A stretch of DNA of 60,922 nt from an uncultured Ruminococcus sp. GTDB lineage: Bacteria; Bacillota; Clostridia; Oscillospirales; CAG-272. Shown here in pieces: positions 43,678-52,177 of this stretch; the first letter of the stretch is position 1; each line of letters opens with the position of its first letter. The notes beneath the pieces are model-generated. The model was not told the origin of the DNA, did no database searches, and was given only the letters and a program-made list of their open reading frames with translations. The stretch is taken from NCBI GenBank assembly GCA_905202255.1, contig CAJKRH010000006.1, positions 1-60,922 on the forward strand. Direction: 5' to 3'. Both the position numbers and the translations under genes were made by a program.

Positions 43678-45294
43678 ATGAAAAGAATAATTTCGGCATT
43701 ACTCGCCATCTCATTTGTTTTGTGCATACTGCTTCTCGCATCGTGCGGAAAAGAAAACCCCGATACAACGAGCGGCAACAAGGCTACGGAGAAAACGACA
43801 ACCTCGGGCGAAACATCGGCTACGACAAAATCATCGGCGGCAACATCCGACACCTCGCAGGCGAGCGGTACAACAGCCGCATCCGGCGAAACGACGGTCA
43901 CCGACGGCGGCACGACTGCGCTCACAGGCAAGGAAAAGCACCCCGATTTCATGGATGTAAACTTCGGCGGAAAAACTTTCAACTTCGCTGTTCAGCAAGG
44001 TTGGAGCGGCGGCTGGGACTGCTATGAAATATACGCGGAGGCTACAGGCAGCGATAACCTGATAACAGAAGCGATAATAAACAGAAATTCCGTTATCGAA
44101 AATCTCTACAACTGCAAGATAACGCAGACGCAATCGGACGATACGCGCGTGCTGATAAGCACCGACAGAGCTACGGGACAGCACAACTATGATTTCTCCA
44201 TGCGCCTCTGGTATGAATACGGCATGCCCTGCTATAATATCGCGGCGCTCGATATCGACCTTACCCGCAGCTGGTGGAATCAGGACTATATCGATACGCT
44301 CAGCTTCACATATGAGGGAGCCAAAGTCGTGCACTCGCTCTCGGGAAAATTCAATCTGAATATGTATGACTCGGTAGTCTCTATGTTTGCCGATATGGAT
44401 ATATATGACCGCGCAAAAGCGGCAGGCAAAACGGATATAGACCTCTATCAGACCGTGCGCAACGGCAAATGGACTGTAGACAAGATGCTCACACTCATGG
44501 AAGCGGTTCGCACGGATGTCGACGGTAACTCGCAAATGAAATACGAGGACGGTGATATTTTCGGCTTGCTCATAAATCCGAATGTAAAATGCCAGTATGG
44601 GCTTTTCTACGGCTTCGGTCTCAAGAGCGTGGTAAAAAACGAGAATGACCGATATGCCTGCATGGACAGCAGCAATACAGACCTCTCATTTGTAAGCAGT
44701 CTGATTGACCTCGCAGGCTCGGTTTACAAAAATCCCGCTTTCGGCTCTACGGGCGAACTGAACAGCGTCAATGCTCTCGCAAACGGGCAGGCGCTCTTCA
44801 ATGTTCAGTGGCTTTACAGGCTCCATTCCGACAACGAGATGATAAACTACGGTATAAAATTCGATGAGAAGCGTCTTGCTGTGGTTCCTTTCCCCAAATA
44901 CGACGAAACGCAGGAAAACTACGGCACGTATGTTTCAAACCGCGGCTACGGAATCCGCGTTCCCGACACGATACTGAATCCGAATGAAGCGGCACAGTTC
45001 CTCGAGGTATTCGGCTATCACTCGGAAATGCTTCTCTATCCCGAATACATCAAATGCATCAAGACACAGTGCCTCTGTGATGAGGGCGCGGGTGAAATGC
45101 TCGATATCGTTCTCGGCTCTCTCAATTTCGACTACGGCATCTTCAATGAGGATACCGGCTTCAACAGCAAAGTATGCGATATGATAGTATCCGGCAAAAA
45201 CAATCTTGCAAAAGCGGCTGCCTCCGCGGCAAAATCATGCAATGAAACTCTCGAAAATGCGATGAAGGGCACATATACAAAAACAAAGCACTGA
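43678..45294 (+). CDS. ABC-type solute-binding lipoprotein, copy 2
   Basis: A 538-residue paralogue of the upstream gene, alignable end to end: lipobox LASC (C23), the same Thr/Ser-rich linker, then HPDFMDVNFGGKTFNF, RSWWNQDYIDTLSF and VFGYHSEMLLYPEYIKCIK. Differences are spread over the whole binding domain, with many in the middle third (about 260-350), where ligand contacts would be expected. It has its own promoter and terminator, so the copies can be expressed separately. Tandem duplication followed by divergence suggests two related ligands. Confidence 0.88.
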   Translation: MKRIISALLAISFVLCILLLASCGKENPDTTSGNKATEKTTTSGETSATTKSSAATSDTSQASGTTAASGETTVTDGGTTALTGKEKHPDFMDVNFGGKTFNFAVQQGWSGGWDCYEIYAEATGSDNLITEAIINRNSVIENLYNCKITQTQSDDTRVLISTDRATGQHNYDFSMRLWYEYGMPCYNIAALDIDLTRSWWNQDYIDTLSFTYEGAKVVHSLSGKFNLNMYDSVVSMFADMDIYDRAKAAGKTDIDLYQTVRNGKWTVDKMLTLMEAVRTDVDGNSQMKYEDGDIFGLLINPNVKCQYGLFYGFGLKSVVKNENDRYACMDSSNTDLSFVSSLIDLAGSVYKNPAFGSTGELNSVNALANGQALFNVQWLYRLHSDNEMINYGIKFDEKRLAVVPFPKYDETQENYGTYVSNRGYGIRVPDTILNPNEAAQFLEVFGYHSEMLLYPEYIKCIKTQCLCDEGAGEMLDIVLGSLNFDYGIFNEDTGFNSKVCDMIVSGKNNLAKAAASAAKSCNETLENAMKGTYTKTKH

Positions 45295-45299
45295 TACAA

Positions 45300-45342
45300 A
45301 AACCCTTGCCCGACCAAATCAGGTCAGGCAAGGGTTTTCATT
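45300..45342. terminator. bidirectional terminator
   Basis: AAAACCCTTGCC-GACC and GGTC-GGCAAGGGTTTT arms with one mismatch, between converging genes. Confidence 0.85.
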
Positions 45343-45353
45343 ATTGCCGTTTC

Positions 45354-46295
45354 TTATTTTGCGTTTCTCATTTCGGCTATTCTCTTATCGAAATATCTGC
45401 CTATGTCCGCCGTCCAGTTCAGCATGGTGGGGAGCAGATCCGTCGGCACCTTTCTGTACTGCCCCGCCGTCTCAAAGCTGAGCGTGCCGTTATATCCGGC
45501 ATCGGCAAGCCCGCGAATAAAGCGCTCCCAATAGATGATTCCCATATACGGGATAACATGATTATCGTCTATGCCGCCCTGATTATCATGGATATGAAGC
45601 GTCACAAGGCGGTCGCCAAGCTCTCTTATCGCATCGTAATTATCAAGCGAGCAAAGCGCGAGATGTCCGATATCAAGGCAGAAGCCGAAAAGCTTCTCGC
45701 CGGCTATCTCATTGAGACGGTCGATATATTTGCAGGCATCGCTCATATCCGAGCAGACCGTGCTGTATATCTTCTTTGTCTGCCAGTCCTGAGCCCACAT
45801 ATTCTCAAGACAGCAGGTGATATGATATTTACTGAGAAGCGGGATGAGCGCGGAATAGAAAGGAATGTTCATTTCAAATTCCTCATCTCTCGTCGTCGGG
45901 TGCTGCCTCAGGCTTCCGTCAAAAAGCGGGTGAATGACTATCTTGTCACAATCGAAAAGACGGCATATTTCTATGGATGTCTTAGCCCAGCGCAGACCGC
46001 GTTCGTTTGCCTTTTCCAGTCCGCGGAAGCCGAGCGGAAAAGGCGCATGAACCTGCCCTATCTTCACTCCCGTGCGTTTGCTTGCCGCATTCACGGCATT
46101 GACAAAAGGCATATATCCCTCTTCGCTCGCGAAGAAAGGATCCTCCACGCCGTCGCGGAGCTCGTTCCAAGAGATTTTGGGGCGGTCGTCGAGATTGAGG
46201 TCGACGCAATCAAAGCCCGCGGCACGATATGCGTCAAAAGCGCCGTCTATGCCGAGCGCGTCTATCGTATGAGCTGTCTGTACACCTATTTTCAT
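45354..46295 (-). CDS. sugar phosphate isomerase/epimerase-like TIM barrel, copy 1
   Basis: A 313-residue member of the xylose-isomerase-like AP-endonuclease-2 family. It opens MKIGVQTAHTIDALGIDGAF. VKIGQVHAPFPLG, IVIHPLFDG, CCLENMW, FCLDIGHLAL and LVTLHIHDNQGG carry the metal-binding His, Glu and Asp pattern of the barrel. ATG at 46295 has GGAGG 10 bases upstream; longer starts lie in the promoter. It is very similar to the next gene on the same strand, each with its own promoter. Likely sugar interconversion in the cytosol; substrate unknown. Confidence 0.85.
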   Translation of the reverse strand: MKIGVQTAHTIDALGIDGAFDAYRAAGFDCVDLNLDDRPKISWNELRDGVEDPFFASEEGYMPFVNAVNAASKRTGVKIGQVHAPFPLGFRGLEKANERGLRWAKTSIEICRLFDCDKIVIHPLFDGSLRQHPTTRDEEFEMNIPFYSALIPLLSKYHITCCLENMWAQDWQTKKIYSTVCSDMSDACKYIDRLNEIAGEKLFGFCLDIGHLALCSLDNYDAIRELGDRLVTLHIHDNQGGIDDNHVIPYMGIIYWERFIRGLADAGYNGTLSFETAGQYRKVPTDLLPTMLNWTADIGRYFDKRIAEMRNAK

Positions 46296-46337
46296 CGTAA
46301 GCATTCCTCCGTTTGGAAAAAATATATTTACACCTGA

Positions 46338-46366
46338 AGTATAGCACAAGCATATGAGAAAGTCAA
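46338..46366 (-). promoter_or_regulatory. promoter of isomerase copy 1
   Basis: TTGACT (plus 46361-46366), 17-bp spacer, TATACT (plus 46338-46343). Similar base for base to the promoter at 47401. Confidence 0.8.
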
Positions 46367-46380
46367 GACAAACAGAAGAT

Positions 46381-46419
46381 AAAAAAGCATTACGGCGAAG
46401 AACACCGTAATGCTTTTTT
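46381..46419 (-). terminator. terminator of isomerase copy 2
   Basis: A 15-bp stem GCATTACGG/CCGTAATGC with flanking A6 and T6, 9-base loop. Confidence 0.9.
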
Positions 46420-46420
46420 A

Positions 46421-47359
46421 TTATTTTGCGGCTCTTATCTCCGCTATCTTCTTATCGAAATATCTGCCTATATCGGCTGTCCAGCCGAGTGCCGTTGCAA
46501 TGAAATCGTCGGGTACGGCTTTATACTGCCCGAATGTCTCAAAATTCAGATTTCCGTTGAAATTCGACTCCGCTATGCCGCGTATAAATCTGTCCCAAAG
46601 CGTCACGCCGGAATAAGGATTGACATGGTTGTCCTCTATTCCGTGATTATCGTTTATATGGAGAGCCGCAAGTCTGTCGCCGAGACGCTCTATTGCCTGC
46701 TTTGTATCAAGCGCAGCAAGTGTAAGATGTCCCGTATCGAGGCAAAATCCGAAAAGCTTATCTCCCGCAACTCCGTTGAGATAATCGATATATCTGCATG
46801 CTTCGTCGATATCCGAGCATACGCCGCTGTATATCTTTTTCGTAGTATAATCAAGCTTCCAGAGATTTTCGAGACAGCAGGTAACCTTATATTTGCGAAG
46901 CTGAGGAATAAGTGCCGTGTACAGCGGAATATTCATTTCCCACTCAGTAGCGCTTGATGACGGATCCTGACGCATATTTATAGACTGGAGCGGATGAATG
47001 ACAAGCTTGTCACAGCCAAGCAGATGGCATATTTCAATGCAGATATTGCCCCATTCTATTCCGCGGGCGTTCATTGGTTCGTTACCGTATGAGCCGAGCG
47101 GAAAAGGTGCATGAGCCTGCCCTATCTTCACTCCGGTGCGCTCGCTTGCAGCTTTGATGGCGGCAACATACGCCATATAGTTGTTTCTGTCACCGAAAAA
47201 CGGGTCTTCGTCTCCGTTCAGCTTTTCTCTCCATGAAATGGTGACATTTTCATCTATACCGAGGTCAACGCAATCAAAGCCTGCGCTGCGGTACGCATCA
47301 AAAGCGGCGTCGATGCCGAGCACGCCGATGGTATAACCTGTCTGCACGCTTATTTTCAT
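46421..47359 (-). CDS. sugar phosphate isomerase/epimerase-like TIM barrel, copy 2
   Basis: A 312-residue paralogue of the gene downstream. It has the same opening (MKISVQTGYTIGVLGIDAAF) and metal-site motifs: VKIGQAHAPFPLG, LVIHPLQS, CCLENLW, FCLDTGHLTL and LAALHINDNHG. GGAGG lies 10 bases before the ATG. Its promoter and leader were duplicated together with the gene. The two copies face two duplicated binding proteins across a shared terminator. Each pair may handle one of two related sugars (inference). Confidence 0.85.
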   Translation of the reverse strand: MKISVQTGYTIGVLGIDAAFDAYRSAGFDCVDLGIDENVTISWREKLNGDEDPFFGDRNNYMAYVAAIKAASERTGVKIGQAHAPFPLGSYGNEPMNARGIEWGNICIEICHLLGCDKLVIHPLQSINMRQDPSSSATEWEMNIPLYTALIPQLRKYKVTCCLENLWKLDYTTKKIYSGVCSDIDEACRYIDYLNGVAGDKLFGFCLDTGHLTLAALDTKQAIERLGDRLAALHINDNHGIEDNHVNPYSGVTLWDRFIRGIAESNFNGNLNFETFGQYKAVPDDFIATALGWTADIGRYFDKKIAEIRAAK

Positions 47360-47400
47360 TATTTTCAAGCCTCCTTTTGGAAAAGGTATTTTACACCTGA

Positions 47401-47429
47401 AGTTTATCACAATCATATCGAAAAGTCAA
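47401..47429 (-). promoter_or_regulatory. promoter of isomerase copy 2
   Basis: TTGACT (plus 47424-47429), 17-bp spacer, TAAACT (plus 47401-47406). Lies back to back with the rightward promoter at 47439. Confidence 0.75.
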
Positions 47430-47438
47430 GCGGAATAC

Positions 47439-47467
47439 TTGACAAAAGGCTTTTTTTGTAGCATAAT
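47439..47467 (+). promoter_or_regulatory. promoter of the RNHCP-GpsA-GH13 operon
   Basis: TTGACA 47439-47444, 17-bp spacer, CATAAT 47462-47467. Confidence 0.8.
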
Positions 47468-47498
47468 ATATGAAGAAAAATATTCGGAGGTGAGATAT

Positions 47499-47828
47499 AC
47501 GGAGCAGAAGCTTTTTACGAAAAACGACAACTCGTTCATCTGCAAAAACTGCGGACTTGAGGTTCAACCGCTCGGCTACAGTTCGCGCAATCATTGCCCG
47601 AGATGCCTCTGCTCGCTCCATGTCGATATAAACCCGGGAGACAGAGCTAATCCATGCGGCGGTATCATGCGCCCGATAAGGGTGGAACCCGACCCGAAAA
47701 AGGGATATATCATCATTCACAAATGCGAAAAATGCGGCGCGGTAAAACGAAACCGCGCGGCACACGAGGCAAAGGTTCAGCCGGATGACCTGAACCTGCT
47801 GATAAAGCTCACCTCGGGAAACATCTGA
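47499..47828 (+). CDS. RNHCP domain protein, apparent ACG start
   Basis: A protein of about 109 residues with the RNHCP domain: FTKNDNSFICKNCG, SSRNHCPRCLCSLHVD and CEKCGAVKRNRAAH, i.e. two zinc-ribbon-like Cys pairs plus the RNHCP core. Function unknown. No ATG, GTG or TTG lies at a proper distance behind the strong GGAGG (47486-47490). An in-frame ACG sits 8 bases after it, which fits the family N-terminus. An in-frame GTG at 47490 overlaps the GGAGG itself and is the alternative. The TTG at 47439 is part of the -35 box. It lies 27 bp ahead of the GpsA-like gene. Confidence 0.75.
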   Translation, partial: TEQKLFTKNDNSFICKNCGLEVQPLGYSSRNHCPRCLCSLHVDINPGDRANPCGGIMRPIRVEPDPKKGYIIIHKCEKCGAVKRNRAAHEAKVQPDDLNLLIKLTSGNI

Positions 47829-47855
47829 TTTTTTAATTTGAAAGGAAGAATAAAA

Positions 47856-48890
47856 ATGGCAGTAATCACAGTAATCGGCGCAGGCATGATGGGCAGTGCC
47901 ATAACATTCCCCGCCGCCGACAACGGCAACACGATAAGAATCGTCGGCACTCCGCTCGACCGCGAGATAATCGACCACGCGAGAGCAACGGGCAAGCATC
48001 TCACGCTGAAAAGAAAAATGCCGGCAGGCATCACATACTATCAGTATGAGGAATTTGCGGAGGCGCTGGCAGGAGCAGACCTGCTCATCGGCGGCGTTTC
48101 TTCTTTCGGTCTCGATTGGTTTATCGAAAATGTTATCCCTGTTATTCCCGAGGAGCTTCCCGTCCTCTCGATAACAAAGGGCATGGTTCATCTCGGCGCA
48201 GGCAAGCTTATTTCCTACCCCGAGGTATACCGCGCAAAGACAGACAAGAAGATTTCATTCAATGCAGTCGGCGGTCCATGCACAAGCTATGAGCTTGCCG
48301 ACCACGACCCGACAGAGGTTACATTCTGCGGCGAAAACATAGAGCAGCTCCGCTGGATTCGTTCTCTCTTTGAGACGGATTACTATCATGTAAGCCTCTC
48401 GACCGATGTCCGCGGTGTTGAGTGCGCCGTTGCGCTGAAAAATGCATATGCGCTCGGCGTTTCGCTTGCCATCGGCATGTCATACAAGCGCGAGGGCAGA
48501 CAGTTTGAGCATTACAATTCTCAGGCGGCGCTCTTCGGTCAGGCTGTAAAGGAAATGATCCGCCTGCTCGATATCTGTGAGGGCGGACCCGAAAATATCA
48601 CGCTTGGCGCAGGCGACCTCTATGTCACCGTATTCGGCGGAAGAACCCGCCGCATCGGCACTCTTCTCGGCGAGGGAATGTCCTTTGACGACGCTATGGA
48701 AACCCTCAAGGGCGTAACTCTCGAGTCCATCGTCATCGCCGGCAGAACGGCAGAGGCTGTCAAGGAGCTTATCGCCGCCGGCAAAGCGACAAAGGAGCAG
48801 TTCCCTCTCCTTCTGCATATAGACGAGCTCATCTCGCATGGTAAGACGGTCAACATCCCGTGGGACGCTTTCGAAACCGAAAAATTCTGA
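47856..48890 (+). CDS. glycerol-3-phosphate dehydrogenase-like NAD(P) enzyme (GpsA family)
   Basis: A 344-residue oxidoreductase of the GpsA family. AVITVIGAGMMGSAITFPAA is the dinucleotide-binding loop; LSITKGMV, NAVGGPCTSYELA and GVECAVALKNAYALGVSLAIG correspond to the family's catalytic Lys regions. It is clearly diverged: GTPLDREIID replaces the usual post-loop sequence, and the later domain has an extra EGRQFEHYNSQAALFG. AAGGAAG precedes the ATG. It sits between RNHCP and a GH13 glucosidase, so it may reduce a sugar-derived substrate rather than make phospholipid precursor (inference). Confidence 0.82.
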   Translation: MAVITVIGAGMMGSAITFPAADNGNTIRIVGTPLDREIIDHARATGKHLTLKRKMPAGITYYQYEEFAEALAGADLLIGGVSSFGLDWFIENVIPVIPEELPVLSITKGMVHLGAGKLISYPEVYRAKTDKKISFNAVGGPCTSYELADHDPTEVTFCGENIEQLRWIRSLFETDYYHVSLSTDVRGVECAVALKNAYALGVSLAIGMSYKREGRQFEHYNSQAALFGQAVKEMIRLLDICEGGPENITLGAGDLYVTVFGGRTRRIGTLLGEGMSFDDAMETLKGVTLESIVIAGRTAEAVKELIAAGKATKEQFPLLLHIDELISHGKTVNIPWDAFETEKF

Positions 48891-48912
48891 ACCTCTGAAA
48901 AAGGAGATTTAT

Positions 48913-50448
48913 ATGGCACATTGGCTTGACACTGCCGTCTTTTACGAAATATATCCGCAGTCGTTCCGCGATTCAAATGCAGACGGCATGGGAGATATAA
49001 ACGGAATCATAGAAAAGCTCGATTATGTAAAGGAGCTCGGTTGCGACGCGATATGGCTGAATCCGCTCTTTGAGTCGCCTTTCGGTGACGCGGGCTACGA
49101 TGTTTCCGACTATTATACCGTCGCGCCGCGATACGGCACAAACGATGACCTTGCAAGGCTCTTCCGCGAGGTACACAGCCGCGGCATGAAGATTCTGCTT
49201 GACCTTGTCCCCGGGCACACCTCCGTAAAGCACAAGTGGTTTACGGAATCGATGAAAGCGGAAAAGAACGAATATACCGACCGCTATGTCTGGACCGGCA
49301 GCATATGGGAAAAGCCCGGCATGAGTTGCATCCTCGGTTTTTCTCCGCGAAACGGCGTCTGCGCCGTAAATTTCTTCTCGCATCAGCCCGCGCTCAATTA
49401 CGGTTTTTATAAGCCCGAGCGCCCATGGCAGCAGCCGATGGACGCGGAGGGACCGAGAGCGACACTGGAAGCGATGAAAGATGTAATGCGCTTCTGGCTC
49501 GGCATGGGTTGCGACGGATTCCGCGTCGATATGGCAGGGTCGCTCGTCAAAAACGACGAGGACGGCAAGGGCAATATCTCCCTCTGGCAGAATGTCCGCT
49601 CTTTTCTCGATGCCGAATATCCCGAGGCAGTGCTCGTTTCCGAATGGGGCGAGCCCGACAAATCACTCCTCGGCGGCTTCCATATGGATTTTCTGCTTCA
49701 TTTCGGGCCATCACATTATCCCGAGCTTTTTCGTACAGACAAGCCGTATTTCTCCGCCAAGGCGGATGGCGATATCTCGGAATTTGTAAATAAATATAAG
49801 GAAAGCTACGCCAAGACCGACGGCAAGGGGCTTATATGTATTCCCTCGGGAAACCACGATATGAGCCGCATGGCGCTGACTCTCGACGAAACGGAAATGA
49901 AGCTGGCTTTTGCCTTTCTGCTCTCCATGCCCGGTGCACCATTCATCTATTACGGCGATGAGATAGGCATGCGCTATGTCAAAGGGCTGACCTCTGTTGA
50001 GGGCGGCTACGGCAGAACAGGCTCTCGCTCGCCCATGCAGTGGGACAGCGGTATAAACGCGGGCTTCGGAAATTCCGCGCCGGATAAACTCTATATCCCG
50101 CTCGACCCGGACCCGAACCGCCCGACTGTGGAAAAGAGCATCGCGGATGAAAATTCGCTCTACCATGAGGTTAAGAAGCTCATTTCTCTGCGTAAGGCGC
50201 ATCCCGCGCTCGAAAGCAAGGGAAAGATAGATTTCATCTGTGCGGAAAAGAACGCCTATCCTCTCGCATATACGAGAGAAGCGGACGGCGAAAAGATACT
50301 CGCAGTGATAAATCCCTCGGCAAGACCCGCCGAATTCGAATGCGGACTTATCGCAAAAGAAGTGCTCTACTCTTTCGGCGGCAAAGCGGAAGCGGACGGC
50401 AAAAAAATCAGAATCCCCGCGCAGTCGGCTGTATTTATGAAAATATAA
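48913..50448 (+). CDS. GH13 alpha-glucosidase/amylase-family enzyme
   Basis: A 511-residue cytosolic alpha-glycosidase. VFYEIYPQSFRDSNADGMGD and YDVSDYYTVAPRYGT are GH13 region I-type sequences. The nucleophile is D206 in DGFRVDMAGS, the acid E244 in VSEWGEP, and the third Asp D316 in SGNHDMSR. FLLSMPGAPFIYYGDEIGM is also typical. A C-terminal beta domain ends at IRIPAQSAVFMKI. There is no signal peptide. AAGGAG precedes the ATG. Last gene of the operon, with a terminator after it. Likely an oligo-1,6- or 1,4-alpha-glucosidase; specificity not determined. Confidence 0.92.
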   Translation: MAHWLDTAVFYEIYPQSFRDSNADGMGDINGIIEKLDYVKELGCDAIWLNPLFESPFGDAGYDVSDYYTVAPRYGTNDDLARLFREVHSRGMKILLDLVPGHTSVKHKWFTESMKAEKNEYTDRYVWTGSIWEKPGMSCILGFSPRNGVCAVNFFSHQPALNYGFYKPERPWQQPMDAEGPRATLEAMKDVMRFWLGMGCDGFRVDMAGSLVKNDEDGKGNISLWQNVRSFLDAEYPEAVLVSEWGEPDKSLLGGFHMDFLLHFGPSHYPELFRTDKPYFSAKADGDISEFVNKYKESYAKTDGKGLICIPSGNHDMSRMALTLDETEMKLAFAFLLSMPGAPFIYYGDEIGMRYVKGLTSVEGGYGRTGSRSPMQWDSGINAGFGNSAPDKLYIPLDPDPNRPTVEKSIADENSLYHEVKKLISLRKAHPALESKGKIDFICAEKNAYPLAYTREADGEKILAVINPSARPAEFECGLIAKEVLYSFGGKAEADGKKIRIPAQSAVFMKI

Positions 50449-50452
50449 AGAG

Positions 50453-50489
50453 AAAAGCTCACCTCGGCTTCGCCGCGGTGAGCTTTTTT
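50453..50489 (+). terminator. terminator after the GH13 gene
   Basis: AAAAGCTCACC-CGGC and GCCG-GGTGAGCTTTTTT arms, near-perfect. Confidence 0.9.
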
Positions 50490-50536
50490 GCCATTATGAG
50501 ATACTTTTCTCCGAAGAAAACTCGGATGTACTTTTG
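50479..50536. repeat. dispersed 58-nt repeat, copy 2
   Basis: Matches 30201-30258 with about six differences, including one single-base indel. It begins within the right arm of the terminator. The centre can form TTTCTCCGAAGAAA, a small hairpin. Confidence 0.85.
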
Positions 50537-50563
50537 CGTGAAGAGAAGCCACTGCCCGTAAGA

Positions 50564-50600
50564 ATAAAATAATGCGTCGGGATAGTCCGACGCATTTTAT
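50564..50600 (-). terminator. terminator of the abrB-like gene
   Basis: AATGCGTCGG and CCGACGCATT arms with a 6-base loop; A/T-rich flanks on both sides. Confidence 0.8.
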
Positions 50601-50635
50601 ATTTATGTAATAAAGCCAAAGCGAGGAAAATATAA

Positions 50636-50875
50636 TTACTTTGAAAGCTCTTTAGCGCAGTTTTTGCATATTATTCTGCCCTTGAAAATGCGGACATCAT
50701 CCGCGCTTCCGCAGAAGATGCAGGCAGGCTCGTACTTGCGAAGAATTATCTGGTTTGAGTCCACGAAAATTTCGACAGGATCGCGCGTATCGATATTGAG
50801 TGATTTTCTTATCTCCATAGGAAGTACAATTCGCCCAACCTCGTCTACCCGTCTTACGATGCCGGTTGATTTCAT
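50636..50875 (-). CDS. AbrB/SpoVT-type transition-state regulator
   Basis: A 79-residue DNA-binding protein. KSTGIVRRVDEVGRIVLP and MEIRKSLNIDTRDPVEIFVD form the AbrB swapped-hairpin barrel. The C-terminal part has a small zinc-ribbon-like CIFCG ... CKNCAKEL, seen in many clostridial AbrB homologues. GGAGG precedes the ATG. It diverges from spmAB; sporulation control is plausible but not shown. The promoter is close to consensus. Confidence 0.92.
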   Translation of the reverse strand: MKSTGIVRRVDEVGRIVLPMEIRKSLNIDTRDPVEIFVDSNQIILRKYEPACIFCGSADDVRIFKGRIICKNCAKELSK

Positions 50876-50911
50876 CTTAATTCCTCCTGAAAAATATTAG
50901 TTTGTAATGAC

Positions 50912-50940
50912 ATAATATCATAGTTTTCTCCGATAGTCAA
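50912..50940 (-). promoter_or_regulatory. promoter of the abrB-like gene
   Basis: TTGACT (plus 50935-50940), 17-bp spacer, TATTAT (plus 50912-50917). Confidence 0.8.
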
Positions 50941-51000
50941 TGATAATTTCCTTATATTTACAATTTTTTCAAATTCTCCTAAATAAAGAGGTTGTTTATA

Positions 51001-51591
51001 ATGATAAAAACAATATTTTGCATAATTTGCGCGATTTCTTTCGTTTTTGCTCTGATAAGCGGGAATATTGAAGCGCTTTCGGGTGCCGTTGTAGAGGGTG
51101 CGGGAACCGCAGTTACACTGACGATTTCGCTCATGGGCATGATGGCGCTCTGGTGCGGCGTGATGAAAGTGATGCAGAAATGCGGCGTATGCGAATTTCT
51201 CGCGCGGCTCATCTCTCCCCTGCTCCGCCTTGCCTTTCCCGAGAGCATGAAAAAAGGCATCGCCCGCGAGGAAATAGCGGCAAATATCAGCGCAAATATG
51301 CTCGGCATGGGAAATGCCGCAACGCCTTTCGGAATAAAGGCGATGGAGGCGCTCTCCGCCGACTGCGACGGCGAATACGCAAGCGATGATATGGTCACTT
51401 TTGTCGTAATGAATACCTCGGCGTTCTCTTTTATGCCGTCTACAGTCGTCGCACTGCGGCAGGCGGCGGGAGCGGCAGACCCATTTGATATAATAACGGC
51501 TGTCTGGATATGCTCCGGCGTATGCATGATTGTTTCCGTGATTTTCGCGCGCGGCTTCCGCTTTTTCTTTCCGAAAAGGAGCAGGGCATGA
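51001..51591 (+). CDS. spmA: spore maturation protein A
   Basis: A 196-residue membrane protein required for spore core dehydration in model species. Several helices are present, with the nucleoside-recognition-like motif ANISANMLGMGNAATPFGIKA and FVVMNTSAFSFMPSTVVALR. GAGG lies 9 bases before the ATG; an in-frame TTG slightly upstream is less likely. It overlaps spmB by ATGA. No sigma-A promoter is evident, in keeping with sporulation-specific expression. Confidence 0.93.
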   Translation: MIKTIFCIICAISFVFALISGNIEALSGAVVEGAGTAVTLTISLMGMMALWCGVMKVMQKCGVCEFLARLISPLLRLAFPESMKKGIAREEIAANISANMLGMGNAATPFGIKAMEALSADCDGEYASDDMVTFVVMNTSAFSFMPSTVVALRQAAGAADPFDIITAVWICSGVCMIVSVIFARGFRFFFPKRSRA

Positions 51592-52106
51592 AGCTCCTCT
51601 CCGCACTTGTTATTCCTGCAGTCATGCTGCTTGTGTGCGCTATGCTGACCTTCTCAAAGAAAGCGACATTCGATGATTTTCTGCTCGGCACAAATGAGGG
51701 CATCGCCACCTGCGTGAAGCTGCTGCCCACTCTCATCGCCCTGCTCGTGGCGGTATCGATGCTCTCCGCTTCGGGCTTTCTCGATTTTGCCGCGCGGCTC
51801 GTCTCCCCTCTTGCGGTGCGGCTCGGCATACCCGCGGATATACTCCCGCTCGTGCTGACGCGTCCGGTATCGGGCAGTGCCTCAAGCGCCGTGCTCGCCG
51901 AGCTTTACCGCAGGTGCGGAGCGGACAGTTTTGCCGCGCGCGTTGCCTCCGTCATCGCCGCATCGGGCGATACCGTGCTCTATATTTCCGCAGTATACTT
52001 CGGCTCCGTCGGCATAAAGAAAACGCGGCATACACTCCTCGCCGCGCTTCTCACGATGATATTCTGCGTTTTCTTTTCCTCTGTCGTCTGCTCGCTTCTT
52101 TTTTGA
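51588..52106 (+). CDS. spmB: spore maturation protein B
   Basis: A 172-residue membrane partner of SpmA. The start overlaps the spmA stop (ATGA), with AAGGAG upstream. FDDFLLGTNEGIATCVKLLP, LTRPVSGSASSAVLAEL and ASVIAASGDTVLYISAVYFG are family signatures. Together with SpmA it forms a conserved sporulation pair. Expected location is the spore membrane. Confidence 0.93.
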   Translation: MKLLSALVIPAVMLLVCAMLTFSKKATFDDFLLGTNEGIATCVKLLPTLIALLVAVSMLSASGFLDFAARLVSPLAVRLGIPADILPLVLTRPVSGSASSAVLAELYRRCGADSFAARVASVIAASGDTVLYISAVYFGSVGIKKTRHTLLAALLTMIFCVFFSSVVCSLLF

Positions 52107-52115
52107 AAAATAGAG

Positions 52116-52144
52116 TTGAAATTTCGCCGCGCGTATGGTATGAT
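52116..52144 (+). promoter_or_regulatory. promoter of the yfbR-like gene
   Basis: TTGAAA 52116-52121, 17-bp spacer, TATGAT 52139-52144. Confidence 0.75.
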
Positions 52145-52177
52145 AATAAGAAAGAATAAATATAAGGAAGTAGAAAA

